From Atherix ibis (taxonomy: Eukaryota > Arthropoda > Insecta > Diptera > Athericidae): 64,000 nucleotides of DNA. A program made the translations under genes and the position numbers. The DNA lies in NCBI GenBank assembly GCA_958298945.1, contig OY282606.1, positions 75,565,622 through 75,629,621 of the forward strand, read 5' to 3'. This document shows, one piece after another, positions 1 through 13,017 of this stretch. The notes under the pieces were generated by a model that was given only the letters and a program-made list of their open reading frames with translations, was not told the DNA's origin and did no database searches. How positions within the stretch are numbered: the first letter of the stretch is position 1; each line of letters starts with the position of its first letter.

Positions 1-557
1 CGGTCTGTGTCATGTTCTCGAGCTCCTGGCGGCTCCAACGTTCGAACACGTTCGATCAGTTTTTCACTCAACGATATTAACGATCTAAATTTATCCATAA
101 TTTTCTCGCGAAAATATTCATGATCGGCTACATCTCGGATAACAATTTCCCGATCGATTTTTAATGTTGGCATTGCGGCGGCTGCTGTATCCGTTGTGTC
201 CGGTTGATTTGCGAAATACTCCTCGATCGTTGTCCGAATCGTTTTGATAGTATCCAAGAAAGTCAAGATATTCTCCAGTAATGTTCGATATTCATATCGA
301 ACATTTTCTAATTTGATCTTCATCGATTGCAAATTCTCATTGACTTGGGCCAATTTTTTAATGGTATCCTCATCTTTTGGCTGTAATGTTTTCGTTAATT
401 CGATGCGCTCCAAGATCTCATTGAGCGCTTTTTCAATATCATTAAGCACATTGTCAAGTTTCTCTTTTGTAAGATTCCATAATTCTTGCGAATCTTCAGA
501 TTGCGATGTAAGTACCGGATAGAGTTGAGCATCTAAGCCGGTTGCTGTATTTATTGT
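1..557 (-). CDS. Spectrin-repeat gene, exon E, runs off the window
   Basis: The minus strand is open from an AAG acceptor (558-560) to the window edge, 185 codons plus two bases. It opens TINTATGLDAQLYPVLTSQS and continues as Lys/Glu/Leu-rich helices (LWNLTKEKLDNVLNDIEKAL, KIMDKFRSLISLSEKLIERV) ending near RTLEPPGAREHDTDR. It contains a short low-complexity stretch, TTDTAAAAMP. The phase matches exon D. The acceptor lacks a strong pyrimidine tract immediately upstream, but the 1-kb intron beyond is AT-rich. The long plus-strand frame at 244-522 is the antisense shadow of this exon. Confidence 0.85.
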
Positions 558-1609
558 CTTTGAATGAAAATAAAAAGAATTTATTACTTAAATTTTAAAG
601 AAAATTGGGGGCACAACAGAAAGGAAGACACAAAGTTGAAACTATTTTTTGTTGTTGCATTTAATCTCTCCTTGTTTGTATTTTTTTTGTTAATTTTATC
701 ACATAAAAAAATAATTAAGTTTTTTTGAAATTTTTATTCTTTTAAATGTTTTAATGATATTTTTGATTTGTTTTAATTTTTAAATTTTACTTTAAAAAGA
801 TTTTTGGAATGTTTTTTTTTTTATTAAAAGTTATTGCCTTCAGTTTGTTTTTAATTTTGACTGATTTATGTTGATTTATTTCTACGATAACTTTTTTTCT
901 TGTTTACAAAAATATTTTTAATTGGCATTTTTTTTTTCAAAAATATTATTTTTTAAATTCTATTTTAATGTTTTTTTCTTCATAGAAATATTTTATTCTG
1001 AATTTGTTTTTTTTTTGTTAACAATATATTTTCAAATTCATATTATTATATTTTGTTAAATAATTATTGAACAATTTTGATTTTATTTCTTAAAATTTCT
1101 CGTAGGTGTTTTTTTTTGTTGTTTGATATTTTTTAGCTTTTAAATCTTACGTTTGGATAGTTTTATTTTTCTAATATATATATTTTATAAATTTGTTTGA
1201 TTTATTTTATATTATCACATCTTTTTTTAAGTAATTTATACAAATTTTATTTTCAGATTTAAAGAAAATATTTTCAAATATAATTTTTTTAAATTAAATA
1301 ATTTTTCTATAAATGCATGAATATTTAGTAATAAACTTCAAATGATAATAAGGAAAAAAATTGTTTTTTGAGAAATATAACTTTTTTTTTTCGTTTTTTC
1401 TTTTCAAAATACACTAAATATTTAAATATTTTTATTTTATTTTTATTATAATTGAAAACATGTTTTTCATATTAGTTTTTATTAAAAATATCTCCAATAT
1501 TATAAATTAGTGTTGGATTAAGAACTGATCGGATTTTGTTTTATTAATGTACTTTAACCGATAGTGTATGTATGATCCTTATACAATATACTCGTATATG
1601 ATATTTTAC
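558..1609 (-). other. Intron between exons D and E
   Basis: A 1052-bp intron with GT at 1609-1608 and AG at 559-558 on the minus strand. It is strikingly T-rich on the plus strand from about 600 to 1500, with many T runs. No transposon homology or coding potential is seen. Confidence 0.75.
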
Positions 1610-1786
1610 CTCAATAGTTTCAGTCATGATCCTCTCCCATAGGATTTCGGTTTCGCGCTTTTCAATAATGTTTGTTGTCCACTTTTCCCAACTAGTTGTT
1701 ATATCGAATTGACGATTACTGAAACTGTTCAAAATCTCCTCAACAGATGAACACGCACTTTTTGTTTCAAGATATGGGTCTGCGAC
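1610..1786 (-). CDS. Spectrin-repeat gene, exon D (59 residues)
   Basis: A 177-bp exon in phase 0. The acceptor (TGTAACAG) ends at 1787 and the donor is GTAAAATAT at 1609. The peptide opens VADPYLETKSACSSVEEILN and ends ERIMTETIE; its SWEKWTTNIIEKRE helix is spectrin-like. The donor is weaker than consensus (GTAAAA). It is joined to exon C because strand, phase and protein character all match. Further small exons inside 1787-21245 could have been missed, so direct C-to-D splicing is inference. Confidence 0.75.
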
Positions 1787-2009
1787 CTGTTACATAAATA
1801 GACAATGTATGAATGTATTTATATTTGTACGTCCATATTACCATTTTGTATTAAAATCTTTAAAATTTGTCTAGTTATATCAAAAAAAGAAAAATTATAT
1901 CTACGTAGCCATTGGGGATACATAAATACGTATATAATATATGCATACAAATAAATATGTATATTCGTTCCTATAGATTTATTTATTCCGAAAAGATATG
2001 GCGACAACT

Positions 2010-4524
2010 AGTGTTTTAGGACCAGCGTGTATATATAATCCAACCATTTGGAGATATTTTAAATATGAAGACAAGACAGTGGGTATCATCATTAGCTGAG
2101 TACACACAGAATATTAAGCGATTCTGAACAAGAATATTCGGCTGAACGGGCACTTGGAGAAAAGCCAGAGAGTTTAAATGAAAATTTGCTGGAAGAGTGT
2201 TTTTTCTTGTTTTTCTATCCTACACAATTATATTAATCTCCTTCCGAATGAATACAGTTGCTATTTCGAAAACAAATTACATACATTCTATGCGTCGTGA
2301 ACGTTTTACTTTCATTTATACACATTTACATTGTAAAAAATAACTTTTCTCAAAATTAAGCTATTCGATGAGGATGTATAGAAGGATATATACATACATA
2401 TATCAATGTGCATTCGTGTGTACTCCTACGTTTTGTACGTGTATGTATGACGGCTAGACAGCATTTATAACGTCATATTATCTCTCGATTCTTAGATATA
2501 ATTTCCATGACACTTATAAGTGGGTGTATAGTAAGCTAATAGTTGATCTATTCATATTATTTCTTATTTATCATATTTTATATATTATTATCTAATATCA
2601 AATTTATGAAAAACTATTCCTTTTGTTAGAATAGAAGACATTTTCTTATGTATAAGATTAGCGGCTCTTACGTATATTCCACTACATGTGTACATTAATA
2701 GATATAAGAATAAATTCCATATCAATATATGGGTAATGCGAGAGTGAAAGTTTATGTTATAAATAAAAGAGAATTGTTTTCGAAAAAGAAAAAAAATAAC
2801 GATAAAAGAAAAAGAGAAATCAAGAAACGATTTATTTATACAAACACAGGCCCGACTATTGAGGATACTTTTAAGAATAAAAATCTAGACGAGAGAAGAG
2901 AAGAATAAAAAACCACTGAATAAATAAATACTATTCCAATGTAATTAGTTATTTATAATTTAATGATTTCTTTCTTATTTTTTTTTTTTTTTTTTGTTAA
3001 ATTGATTTTCGTTTAAATATGAAATTTTCTCGTTTTTCTTCTCTGCGCCATTAAAAAAAATATTAAAATTATGTAGGATCCATTAATTTTTTTTTGTTAC
3101 TTTTTTGTTAAATCATAATTTTTTTAATAATCAAAGTGGAAATTGAGGCTAAATATGCACGATTTTTTTTATTTTTGGACAAGTAGATACGCACGCTCAT
3201 AAGATTAAAATAGAGAAATATTCACATAAATTCTTTGCCAAAAAGAAAGAAATTAAAATCACTTAAATTAATTTAAAGTAAATATTTAGATAATTTTTTT
3301 TTTAAATGTAAAATAAAACTATGGACACTTTAAGAAAAATTAAAAGAATAAATGTTTAACACTGATTTTATTTTTCTCAATACGATATAAAAATGCACTA
3401 TTGAATAAAAATATTTTTAAAAAAATAACCACCAAAAATATTGAAAACTTTGGATTTAATATTAATTATTTTTTATTCAGAAGGATTTTTTTTATATACG
3501 ATTATATGCTTTCGAATGTAGTAAAAACCTACCACGAAATCTTCATATCAGAGAGCTAATATTCACAATAATCTAATTTACATTAACTAACTTGCACCAT
3601 TTTATTTTCACTTTTCCATTTTCAATAATTATAAAATAAAGAGTCTATAATTATAACAATAACAATAATAAAGATATTATTATAATAAATTAGATGTAAC
3701 TTATATTTTGAATTGAAAAAAAAACGTTTCCTCAACGGAATCACCGAAGTGACTGACTTTATAGTGAAAAGATGGACGACGATCTGCGTAATTTGGTCGT
3801 TCTGAAAATGGTTCTTTCTCTTTTTTTTTTTTTTTTTTTTTATTGAAAATGTTTTTATTTTCTTGGAAATTTTATTATATTTCTCAACAGAGCTGATGAA
3901 TTTTTATTTATATTAATCCAAACAACAACTGTACACAAACTAACCATTCCAATTGGATTTTCTTTTCGTTTTACGAATTATTTTCACATTTTCATCTTTA
4001 TTTTTATAAACATGCAAACGTCTATGTCAGCTTAAGCAAGAACCCGTCAACTTTTTAAATATGCCTTGAGCTTAATTATCAGCAAAAATTGAATAAATTT
4101 TGCATAATGTGTTTTTTTTTTGGTTAAAGTAAAATTATATGACAGTAAATTATTTTAAGAAAATTCAGTACATTGTCAATGGAAAGGATGTTTTTTTTTG
4201 TAATTTTACAAAATATAATAACAAGAATTAAAAAAAAATATTAAATCGTACTTAATATGGTATTTTTACATTCTTTACACAAAAAATGACCTTTGTAATC
4301 TACAAATATTGCACTTAATATCTTTAATATAAAAAAAAATTAATCTTTAATATATAGAGCAGCTACTCTAAGACCTCAATTTTATTGGATCTTCTGGTCA
4401 TATAGGATCTGCCTTCTTTTTCTCCTGCGGCGTCTTGTATCCTTTGTATCTTGCACTTTCGTTAGTTAATTTTGTATTATTTATTTAATGAAAATTATAA
4501 AAAGTTCGGATCTCGCAAAACCTA
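2010..4524. other. Intronic sequence without recognisable features
   Basis: AT-rich sequence with homopolymer runs, including poly-T at about 2980-2995 and a longer T tract near 3818-3841. I see no coding exon, no transposase homology and no clear terminal repeats. Confidence 0.5.
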
Positions 4525-5783
4525 CGGACAGTATAAGCTTAAACCCGCTGTATGGTCATAGATGGCGTGAGTGAGCGTGTTAAGTTACCGTGGACACGCC
4601 ATACTTTTTTTTTGTGTGTTTGACATCTGTCAACATTAATCAGTGCACATTGTCAGCTATTTCGTACAACAACATATATATATTTCCTTTGGTAATCATG
4701 TCTAGTTTTTTGCTAGAAAAAGAGCATATGCAGGAAGCTCTACTTTTCTGATTCAATTTGAAGAAATTGGCTGCCGAATCGCATCGAATGCTTATGGAGG
4801 CCTATGGTGACAGTGCTTTGTTGGAAACATCGTACCGAGATTGGTTGTCAAAGACGGCAATTGTGACTTGTGGGACAGGGAGCGTAAAAATCGGCCTAGG
4901 AAGGTCAAGGACCATCAATTGCAGGTTCTTTTGGACGGAGACGATATCCAATCGCAAAAAATGCTCCCGATGCAATTGGGTGTTACTCAATCAGCCATTT
5001 CCATGTGTCTGCGTGCCATGGGGAACATTGAAAAGATCGGAAAATCGGTGCCGCATGAATTAAACGATAGGCAGATGGAGCGATACCAAAACACATGTGA
5101 AATCTTGCTCGCCAGACAAAAAAGAAAGTCGTTCTGCATCGGATTGTGACAGGCGATGAAAAGTGGATATATTTCGAGAATCCTAAACGCAAAAATCGTG
5201 GGTTAATCCCGGCCAACCATCAACTTCTTCCCCAAGACCAAATCGCTTCGGAAGGAAGACGATGCTGTACGTTTGGTGGGATCAGTAGGGTATCGTCTAC
5301 TATGATATGTTGAAACCTGGTGAAACTATCAATGCTCACCGCTACCACCAACAACTGATCAAATCGCACCGTGATCTGCGTGAAAAAACAACGGATTATC
5401 AACATAGACATGACAAGCTGATTTTCCTCCACGACAACGCACCATCGCACACGTCAAAAATGGTCCGAAACTACTTAGAGACACTCAACTGGGAGGTGAT
5501 ACACCACCCCGCTTATTCACCAGATCTGGCCCCTTCTGACTACCACCTGTTTTCATCGATTGGCCATGCGCTCGCTGAGCAGCACTTCGATTCTTACGAA
5601 GACGTCCGAAAATGGCTTGATGAGTGGTTTGCCTCAAAAGAGAAGGAATTTTTTTGGCGTGGTATCCACAAATTACCCGAGAGATGGGAAAAATTTGTAG
5701 CTAGCGAAAGCAAGTACTTTGAATAAATTTGTTTTTGATTTCTATGAAAAAAACATGTGTTGAATTTAAGCTTATACACCTGA
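4525..5783 (+). mobile_element. mariner element 1, mauritiana-type (Mos1-like), decayed
   Basis: A nearly full-length mariner of about 1.26 kb. The left end reads GTATAAGCTTAAACCCGCTG just inside; the right end is AAGCTTATACACCTGA, shortened relative to its sister copy. The left TA duplication is visible at 4523-4524; the right one is mutated. The closest copies are 9814-11068 and 39400-40504 on the other strand. It sits inside the large intron, in opposite orientation to the gene. Confidence 0.9.
4698..5726 (+). pseudogene. mariner transposase pseudogene (DD34D)
   Basis: The remnant starts at the ATG reading MSSFLLEKEHM. It keeps the HTH block, a WVPHELNDRQMER-type linker (first residues altered), the TGDEKW segment (first Asp), HDNAPSHTS (second Asp) and YSPDLAPSDYH (third Asp), and ends PERWEKFVASESKYFE. 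Length and motifs fit the 345-residue Mos1-like transposases. It is broken by a TGA at codon 18 (4749-4751), a deletion with frameshift near 4840, a one-base loss near 5195 and a TAG at 5286-5288 replacing a Gln codon. The last 139 codons (5307-5726) are open. It cannot make an active enzyme. Confidence 0.92.
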
Positions 5784-6889
5784 CCATCTAGGTCTTAAAG
5801 TGCCAGTAAATATGCAGAGTTGACCACATTGAACACCTAATTTCATAAAAAATTAGACTACAATATTTTCATCAATTTGATCAAATGTTATTTGTCATAA
5901 ATGTGTATTAACTTTCTGCCAACTTACATCCTTATTTCATTAGCCATTTTATTATTTGAATATGGTGCATGTTTTTTAAAGGTAATTTAGCATTACAGTA
6001 GAATTACTGACAAAAAGATAAAAAGTTTATTTCCATTTTTATTTATAGCTTAAATTAAATAATATACACAAAAATCCTATCTTATTATTAAAATGTTTCT
6101 AGATGTCTTATATCCGGAGATAATAGCGTTAGAAAAAGATGGACTTCTGCTGAGATGACATAAAATTAAAATTGCTGGTATTAGAAGGGAAGTGGAAAAC
6201 CGATGACTTGTTTTAATGCATTTTTGACGATGAAATTAAGTCTACGTTCGACCATTGAGGTTTGGACACATTTTATTGTTCGACCATTGAGGTGAATTGA
6301 TAATGTGAGTATCCTAGTTTTAACAGTGATCCGATCTTATAAAATCTGGTAATTACGATTTAGAAAAGAATTTATAGATTTTGTAAATATGGAATGGATT
6401 CCTTCAATTTTGTTTGGATACAATTTCAATAAAAACGCATCTTTTAATTCAGGAAAGAATTTTAAGATTCTCAGAGCCTCATAATAAAGAACAAATATTT
6501 GCAAAAGAAAGAAAAAACAATAAAATTGTTGTTGGATGTAGATAAGAAAAAGTGAATTACTATTTAATACAAAATGCTTAATTTTAATTGTTCAGAAAGA
6601 TTTTACATTCAAAATTTCGGTAAAATAACTTAATTTACTGTTACCGAACTACGGAAATTATTCTTTATCACGATTTCATCACAAAAATATTTATAAAATT
6701 AAAATACATATTTATTATCCATTTTAATTTTTTTAGCTAATTCGGATACTCCTGCAAATAGGACCAAGAAATAAGCTATGAATGACAACAAGGATGTAAT
6801 CTGAATTAACATAATTCGTTAGCAAATACAGTTTCTGCTTCAATTTTAAAAATATTTGTCAAAACATGCATGTCATTATTTTTTTAACT
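5784..6889. other. Intronic spacer with a small direct repeat
   Basis: AT-rich sequence without coding signal. The 16-mer GTTCGACCATTGAGGT occurs at 6246-6261 and again at 6278-6293. Nothing else is recognised. Confidence 0.4.
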
Positions 6890-7560
6890 GCTGTCAAAGC
6901 ATAAAGTAGTACAATTTCAGTTACAGTCATTGAGTCATTGACAACAGTACAACACATTTTAATCATTCAAACTAACTACGAAAATGGATATTCTGTAAAA
7001 ATTACATTTCGCAAAATTGATCTTTATCGACGAAGGACATTTTCACATCGCACGACTACATTAACAAATAAAATTTTTGAATCTGTGGCTCAGAAAACCC
7101 TCATGTGATTTACGAAAAACTGATGTATCCTAGAAAGGTCACTGTTTATCACTGTGTCGTTATTCTTGAAAAATGGCCGTGAAGGGACTATTACAATCAA
7201 TTCTGAATGATACCGTAACATGTTAATGAACTCTTTGTGGCTAAAATTAAAATAAATTGAATGTGAATGAGCTATGAGCCACACAATACGTCAAAACATT
7301 GGTTTGTTATGCACTAAAATCGGTGATCTAATAATCTTACCAAACGCTGATGCAAATTAACCGCCATGATCTTGTTATTTGACACCATTGGACTTTTTTT
7401 TTGCGATCATTTCAAATATAAAAAGTTTTCCAATCATCCAAGAATAATACAACACCTAAAGAATAGCATTCGACAAGAAATTGAGGCCGTTAATACACTG
7501 TTATTGGGAAAAGTAAGTCGTGGTTATATGAATGAAAAAATCTCGAGTTTATTTTAATAA
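6890..7560 (+). mobile_element. DD41D Tc1/mariner remnant, internally deleted
   Basis: Plus-strand translation in shifting frames gives ordered pieces of a transposase. An N-terminal piece IIQTNYENGYSVKITFRKI (about 6966-7017) is joined directly to the DDE-domain start (FIDEGHFHI). Then come GTITINSE-YRNML, DGAMSHT (second Asp, about 7268) and SCYLTPLDFF, where Tyr replaces an Asp but the third catalytic Asp in PLD is kept. It ends HLKNSIRQEIEAVNTLLLGK. In this copy 41 residues separate the second and third catalytic Asp, the spacing of the rosa-type (ITmD41D) group. The HTH-to-DDE linker is deleted. I could not fix the terminal repeats, so the ends are approximate. Confidence 0.7.
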
Positions 7561-8859
7561 ATTTTCAATAAAAGTTTATTTTTGAAAATCAACTTTTAAA
7601 GATAATTATCAAAAGAGTATCTTATTAATATTAAAAATATTTATTTTTAGTATCGGAAACGGATCCTCACAGTATAAAAATTTTCAAACTATTTTGATTT
7701 TGAAAAGGATTTTCAAACTATTTCATGGGTAGTTCCAAGATCAGCTGGAAAAATTGCCTGTAAAACGGGAGGGCATTAAAATAAAAGACAAATGACCTAA
7801 TAAACATAGTATTTACAAAATATTTAAGTGTGCTTGAACTATATTTGTAAACTAATTTCTTAGACCATTTATTAGTTTTGTGTATTTTTTAAAAGTAGAA
7901 TAAATTATATTACCTAATTTATTTTAATTCAAATTAAAATAGTCAACTTTTTTTCAGGAAAAAAACCAATTTCTTATCAAAAAATTCTCAATGATTTTAT
8001 CTAAAGTAGAAAAATAATTTTTTCCTTAACGTAGAATTGATTTTTCAATAAAAATTTCGATAAATATTCTTATTTATATTTACTTAGACACGACCCCGTT
8101 TAGCTTACTCTCTGCAAATTCGCTCACAAATTTTTATTAATAGCTATTTATTCTGTATGACTTATATATGAATTAATTTTCTAAAATTGTACATTTTATA
8201 ATAGTGCCAAAATGTAATTAATTACCACAAATGTTTTCGAAACAAAAAAAAATACAGAAGCAAATTTAGTGAAATTGTAAAATAGGAAACAAAATAATTG
8301 AAACTCCTAAGAATCTAGAAATTATTTTATATCCTCACCAATAATAATAATAATAATAATAAATTGTTATATTAAAATTTCTGCACATTTCCACATTTCT
8401 ACTAAAAAGTAATAATTTTGGAAGAAGATTATAGAATTTCTTAATGAATAATGCGCATATACTTATACACAGACGGGCATTAAATAAAAAAAAATGAATT
8501 GTAATAATAATAATGAAAAGCACAAAAACAAAAATAGTCCAAAAAGAAAATTTCAATTCTAAATTTGTTTATTAGGTTATATTAAAATTGTTTTAAAAAT
8601 ATCGATTATTCTAGTTTCCGCTATAATTATTGTCTGCGTATTTATTTCCATACGTACGCGTACATTCGTGCATTCGGTTTGGGAACTGTTTGTACGCTCG
8701 ATAATTTTATTTATGCACGGCCCCACAGCACTCTCTAACGCAAACCAATCATAACTGACATAACACTCTTTACAGCTGATGCATTAAAGTTTATTTACTG
8801 TGCATTAAATTTTTATTTGAATCGATAATCAATGCTTCCCATTTACTTTTTAAAGATTA
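7561..8859. other. Intronic spacer with an ATA microsatellite
   Basis: AT-rich sequence. An (ATA)n tract lies at about 8340-8361. The open frames here are low complexity and not believed. Confidence 0.45.
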
Positions 8860-9813
8860 TTTCATGTAAATGTTGGGCACGACATTTGGACCTCTCTCCC
8901 ATGCGAGAGGTCCAATTTTTGAATCACTTTTTCGAGCATCACTGCCCAAGGTTGCAAATAATGCTGGTTTATCGGCATAGACGGGTGACTTAACGTAGCC
9001 TCATAAAAAATAGTGCGGAGGCGTCAAATCGCACGATCTAGGCAACCAACTCATCGGTCCGAAACGTGAGAAAAATTGCTTATCGAACTTATCTCTCAAT
9101 ATGTCTATTGTTTTACGTGTTGTGGGGCATATAGTTCCGTCTGGTTGATACCACATGCAGTTCTTGGATTATGGGCAAAAAAAAGTTCGAAATCTTTGAG
9201 CGATTGCATAAGCCATTGGCGGTAAATTTGCGCCCAGCGTCATCTTTAAAGAAATACGGACCGATGATTGCACCGCACCAAAGAGTGCATTTTTCTGGGT
9301 GTAATGGCAGTTCTTGTTTTGCCTGTGGTGGTTCATTAGACGAAATACGACAATTTTGCTTATTCACATACCCATTTAACCAGAAATGAGCTTCGTCACT
9401 AAACGCATTTTTTTGGTAAAAAAATGGATTTTCCTAAAGTTGTTCTAAGGTCCGAATATTCGACGCTTGGGCAGGTCGTTCAGCTTCAGTTCTTGCACGA
9501 ACTGTATTTAATATGCTTTTAGACCAAGATCCTTCCGTAAAATCTTCCACATAGTCAAATTACACAATACCAATTGGTGTGAATGGCGACGGATGTAAAA
9601 ATCGCGGTCTTCACCAACACTGGATGCTACGGCAGCAATATTTTCCTCTGTACGCACACGGGTTGGTGGTTTGATATCAAATAGCGAAAAATTGCAGCGA
9701 AATTTTGTCACTATGGATTGAATTACTTGCTCAGTAGATCGTAGTGCTCGAAACACATTTTTTACAGAGTACGAAATTCTATAATAAAACTCAATAAGCG
9801 TTGTTCGTGTGTA

Positions 9814-11068
9814 CCAGGTGTATATGCTTAAATCCGCTGTTTTTTAGTCAAAAAAACACATGTTTTTTTTTCATAGAAAGCAAAAACAAATTTATTAAAA
9901 GTACTTGCCCTTTCTAGTTACACATTTTTCCCATCTCTCGAGCAATTTGTGGATACCACGCCCAAAAAATTCCTTCTCTTTCGAAGCAAACCACTTATCA
10001 AGCCATTTTCGGACGTCTTCGTAAGAATCGAAATGCTCCTCAGCGAGCGCGTGGCTCATCGATGAAAACAGGCGGTAGTCGGAAGGGGCCAGGTCTGGTA
10101 AATAAGCGGGGTGGGGTAGCACTTCCCAGTTGAGTGTCTCCAAGTAGTTTTGGACCATTTTTGACGTGTGCGATGGTGCGCTGTCGTGGAGAAAAATCAG
10201 CTTATCATGTCTTTGTTGATAATCCGTCCTTTTTTTACGCACAGCATGGTGCAATTTAATCAGTTGTTGGTGGTAGCGGTGGGCATTGATAGTTTTACCA
10301 GGTTTCAACATCTCATAGTAGACGATACCCTGCTGATCCCACCAAACGCACAGCATCGTCTTCCTTCCGAAGCGATTTGGTCTTGGGGAAGAAGTTGATG
10401 GTTGGCCGGGATTAACCCACGATTTCTTGCGTTTAGAATTTACGAAATATATCCACTTTTCATCGCCTGTCACAATCCGATACAGGAACGACTTTTTTTT
10501 TGTATGGCGAGCAAAATTTCGCATGTGTTTTGGCGTCGCTCCATCTGCCTATCGTTCAATTCATGCGGCACCCATTTTTCGATCTTTTCAATCTTCTCCA
10601 TGGCACGCAGACGCGTGGAAATGGCTGGTTGAGTAACACCCAAATGCTCCGCGAGCATTTTTTGCAATTGGGTATCGTTTTTGTCCAAAAGAGCCTGCAA
10701 ATGATGCTCCTCAACCTTCCTAGGCCGATTTTCACGCTTCTTGTCCCACAAGTCAAAATTGCCGTCTTTGAACAGACGAAACCAATCTCGGCACGTTGTT
10801 TCCGATAAAGCATTCGATGCGATTCGGAAGCCGATTTCTTCAAATTGAAGCAAAAAAGCAGAGCTTCCAGAATTTTTCTGGGACAAAACTAGATATGATT
10901 ACCAAAGGAAAAATGTATGTTGTTGTACGAAATTGCTGACAATTTGTACTGATTAATGTTGACAGATGTCAAATACATAAAAAAGTATGGTGTGCCCATG
11001 GTAACTTAATACGCTCAGTCACGCCAACTATTTATAACCAAACAGCGGATTTAAGCTTATACACCTGG
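9814..11068 (-). mobile_element. mariner element 2, mauritiana-type, nested
   Basis: A complete 1255-bp mariner with terminal inverted repeats. The left end CCAGGTGTATATGCTTAAAT starts at 9814; the right end, read on the minus strand, is CCAGGTGTATAAGCTTAAAT and ends at 11068. It is flanked by TA duplications at 9812-9813 and 11069-11070. It is inserted in the coding region of an older DD41D transposase. Confidence 0.95.
9895..10896 (-). pseudogene. mariner transposase pseudogene (DD34D), start codon lost
   Basis: It covers essentially the whole Mos1-like transposase: the AESHRM-equivalent N-terminus in a shifted frame, WVPHELNDRQMERRQNTCEI, TGDEKWIYF, FLHDSAPSHTS, LPDLAPSDYRLF, and the end KLLERWEKCVTRKGKYF with stop at 9895-9897. 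The position of the normal initiator reads ATA instead of ATG (10896-10894). Frameshifts lie in the first 30 codons and in the A-run at about 10493-10501 that separates the two long open frames. In the second catalytic motif HDN has become HDS; the Asp is kept. Confidence 0.92.
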
Positions 11069-11140
11069 TAAGTCTTTTTTCGAGACTTTGACACACGTCA
11101 CGGATCATGCGTATTTATATCAATAATAGAAACATAAAAA

Positions 11141-13017
11141 ACCAAACAGCAAAAAAAAGTACCCAATATTACTGGAATGGCGACTTTTATTATTAAATAA
11201 ATAAATTAGAAAGTTGAAAAGAGCCTATGAGCTTAATAGCGATTATTTAAATATTAAAAAAGACAACGAATATTAAACTATTTCTAGTTGAATCTTAAAC
11301 ACAAAGTTTTCGAATCATTTTTAATCAGTATAGTTTACCATTTGATCATGGATAGAATCATGGTGCAACATCGTTTCCGAATTATTCAAATTTACACAAA
11401 ATATGGCTGCATATTTTGTTAACAAATAGAATTATCGCTTCTGGAGTGAGACAATTTCATAAGAGATATTAGAGATACGATTGTATCCTTTGGTGGTATG
11501 ACATATACGTCGGCGGCATCGGTGACCGCTAATTCTTCCAAAATGACGTAGGCTCAAACTCTTATTTAAATATCTTTAACTCCTCAATACTGAATCTAGT
11601 AGAAAAATTTTCTCTCAAAACAAAGTCATCGGAATTGGGTAAATATAACTCAATCAACTATAGTAACCGTTAACCCGGTTAATTGTCCATGAAATTTTAC
11701 CATTAGCTGCAGCAGGGCAACCATCACATTAATTGTTTTTTGTAGTTATTAGTTGTCTTTTATCATAAATTATCACTTATATAAAACAAGTTTATAAAAA
11801 ATCGATTAAATATTTAATAAAGTTTAAATTTGAACTTTGAACAACTGAATTTTAAATTGAATTTAAATTTTGAAGTTAAAAACCTATATGCAAATTCATC
11901 ATCCCGCGAAAACACAATTCGATGACAATGTGATGAATTTGTCATTCCTCGTTGATGTATTCTGAGAAAAAATCAAAAATTGACGTATTGGAAGACAACA
12001 TTGAGCAAGTATTTGCGATTATAAAGAAATATTTATTCAAAAAAACTATTAAAAATTGCGCATAGCAGACGAGCTTCATTAAATAATTTTTAAAATTTTG
12101 TAGTAAAAGATAATCCTCTTTAAATAACACACTATATTAGACAGGCGTGTGATTTATGTAATTTCAAATTGAAATGATTTCCGCTTGAGCTGAATAAGTT
12201 TTTTATTGAAAGCTTTTTTTTCAGCAATTGAGCTTTTTAATGGCGGAAATTATATTTTCCTTTTCTCAGATATTCTTATTAATGGATTATTCTAGAAATC
12301 GAACGTATTTCTTATAATTTTTAATTAAAAAATATTTGAAGAAAAATACTATAAAAATTTTGAATAATATTTTGCTTAACAATTAAAAGCTTGTGCAATA
12401 CCAATGAAAATATAGCTTAAAATCGACTGAAATTTCATTCACCTCTCAGTTTGTTCAAGAAAAAACAAAAAAGAAAAGAAAAATAGTTAAAGTAAGGTAA
12501 ACTTTTCAGATTACAAATAAATATCACGGTAAGGGTCAAGGGTGTTATTTTTAAAAATTCTTCATTTCATGATGAAACTCTTGTCAAAGCAAAGATATTT
12601 ATACGAGAAATTTGTCCGGTATTAATAAATATTCACGTACTGTGAATGTCAACAGATATAAATAGCCAAACTAGTCTGAGATATGTTTTGTGAATTTTAT
12701 AATAAAACTTAGAAGAAAATTATTGAAATTTATTGTTTCTTTCTAATCTTATTTATGATATTATATTTTTTTTTCTTCTGATAATTTCTTGTAAATGTCA
12801 AATAGATGAAATTTAAAACTTTGTTAATTAATTTAGTATATATAAATTAGTTTTGAATAAAGAAAAGGAGACAATTTAATGTTTTTATTTTTAAGATTTG
12901 TTAAGTATATTTTTAAAAATATCTAATTTTAAACTTTTTTCCAGTTGGTACAATGAAATTTAGAAGATATAATAAACGTACACTGTCGACCTAGTTTAAA
13001 CAAAAATAGAAAATATA
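11141..13017. other. Intronic spacer, possible faint transposase trace
   Basis: Mostly featureless AT-rich sequence. At 11349-11420 the plus strand reads MDRIMVQHRFRIIQIYTKYG, which resembles the N-terminus of the DD41D copy at 13129, and VTANSS near 11530 resembles the VTVN block of that family. This is too little to call an element. Confidence 0.35.

Larger units (their letters stand above)
8860..11140 (-). mobile_element. DD41D element disrupted by an inserted mariner
   Basis: A minus-strand Tc1/mariner element of the same group as 6890-7560 and 13018-14240. The transposase reads from an ATG at 11108 through EKRLTHEQR, where it is split by mariner element 2 (9814-11068). It resumes NVFRALRSTEQVIQSIV, TRVRTEENIAAVASSVGEDR, WKILRKDLGLKAY, NKQNCRI, LHPEKCTLWCGAIIGPYFF and LTPPHYFL, and ends near 8870 with a degenerate NWTSRMGE block. 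Joining across the mariner with a single TA restores the reading frame exactly, so the mariner landed in this coding region. Other frameshifts and stops are present. Both outer ends are approximate because I found no matching terminal repeats. Confidence 0.8.

Noticed and set aside
244..522. 92-codon plus-strand open frame
   Set aside because: It is antisense to exon E, whose minus-strand frame is longer, phase-matched to exon D and spectrin-like.
8335..8556. 73-codon minus-strand frame ending in poly-Tyr
   Set aside because: The Tyr run is the ATA microsatellite; low-complexity artefact.
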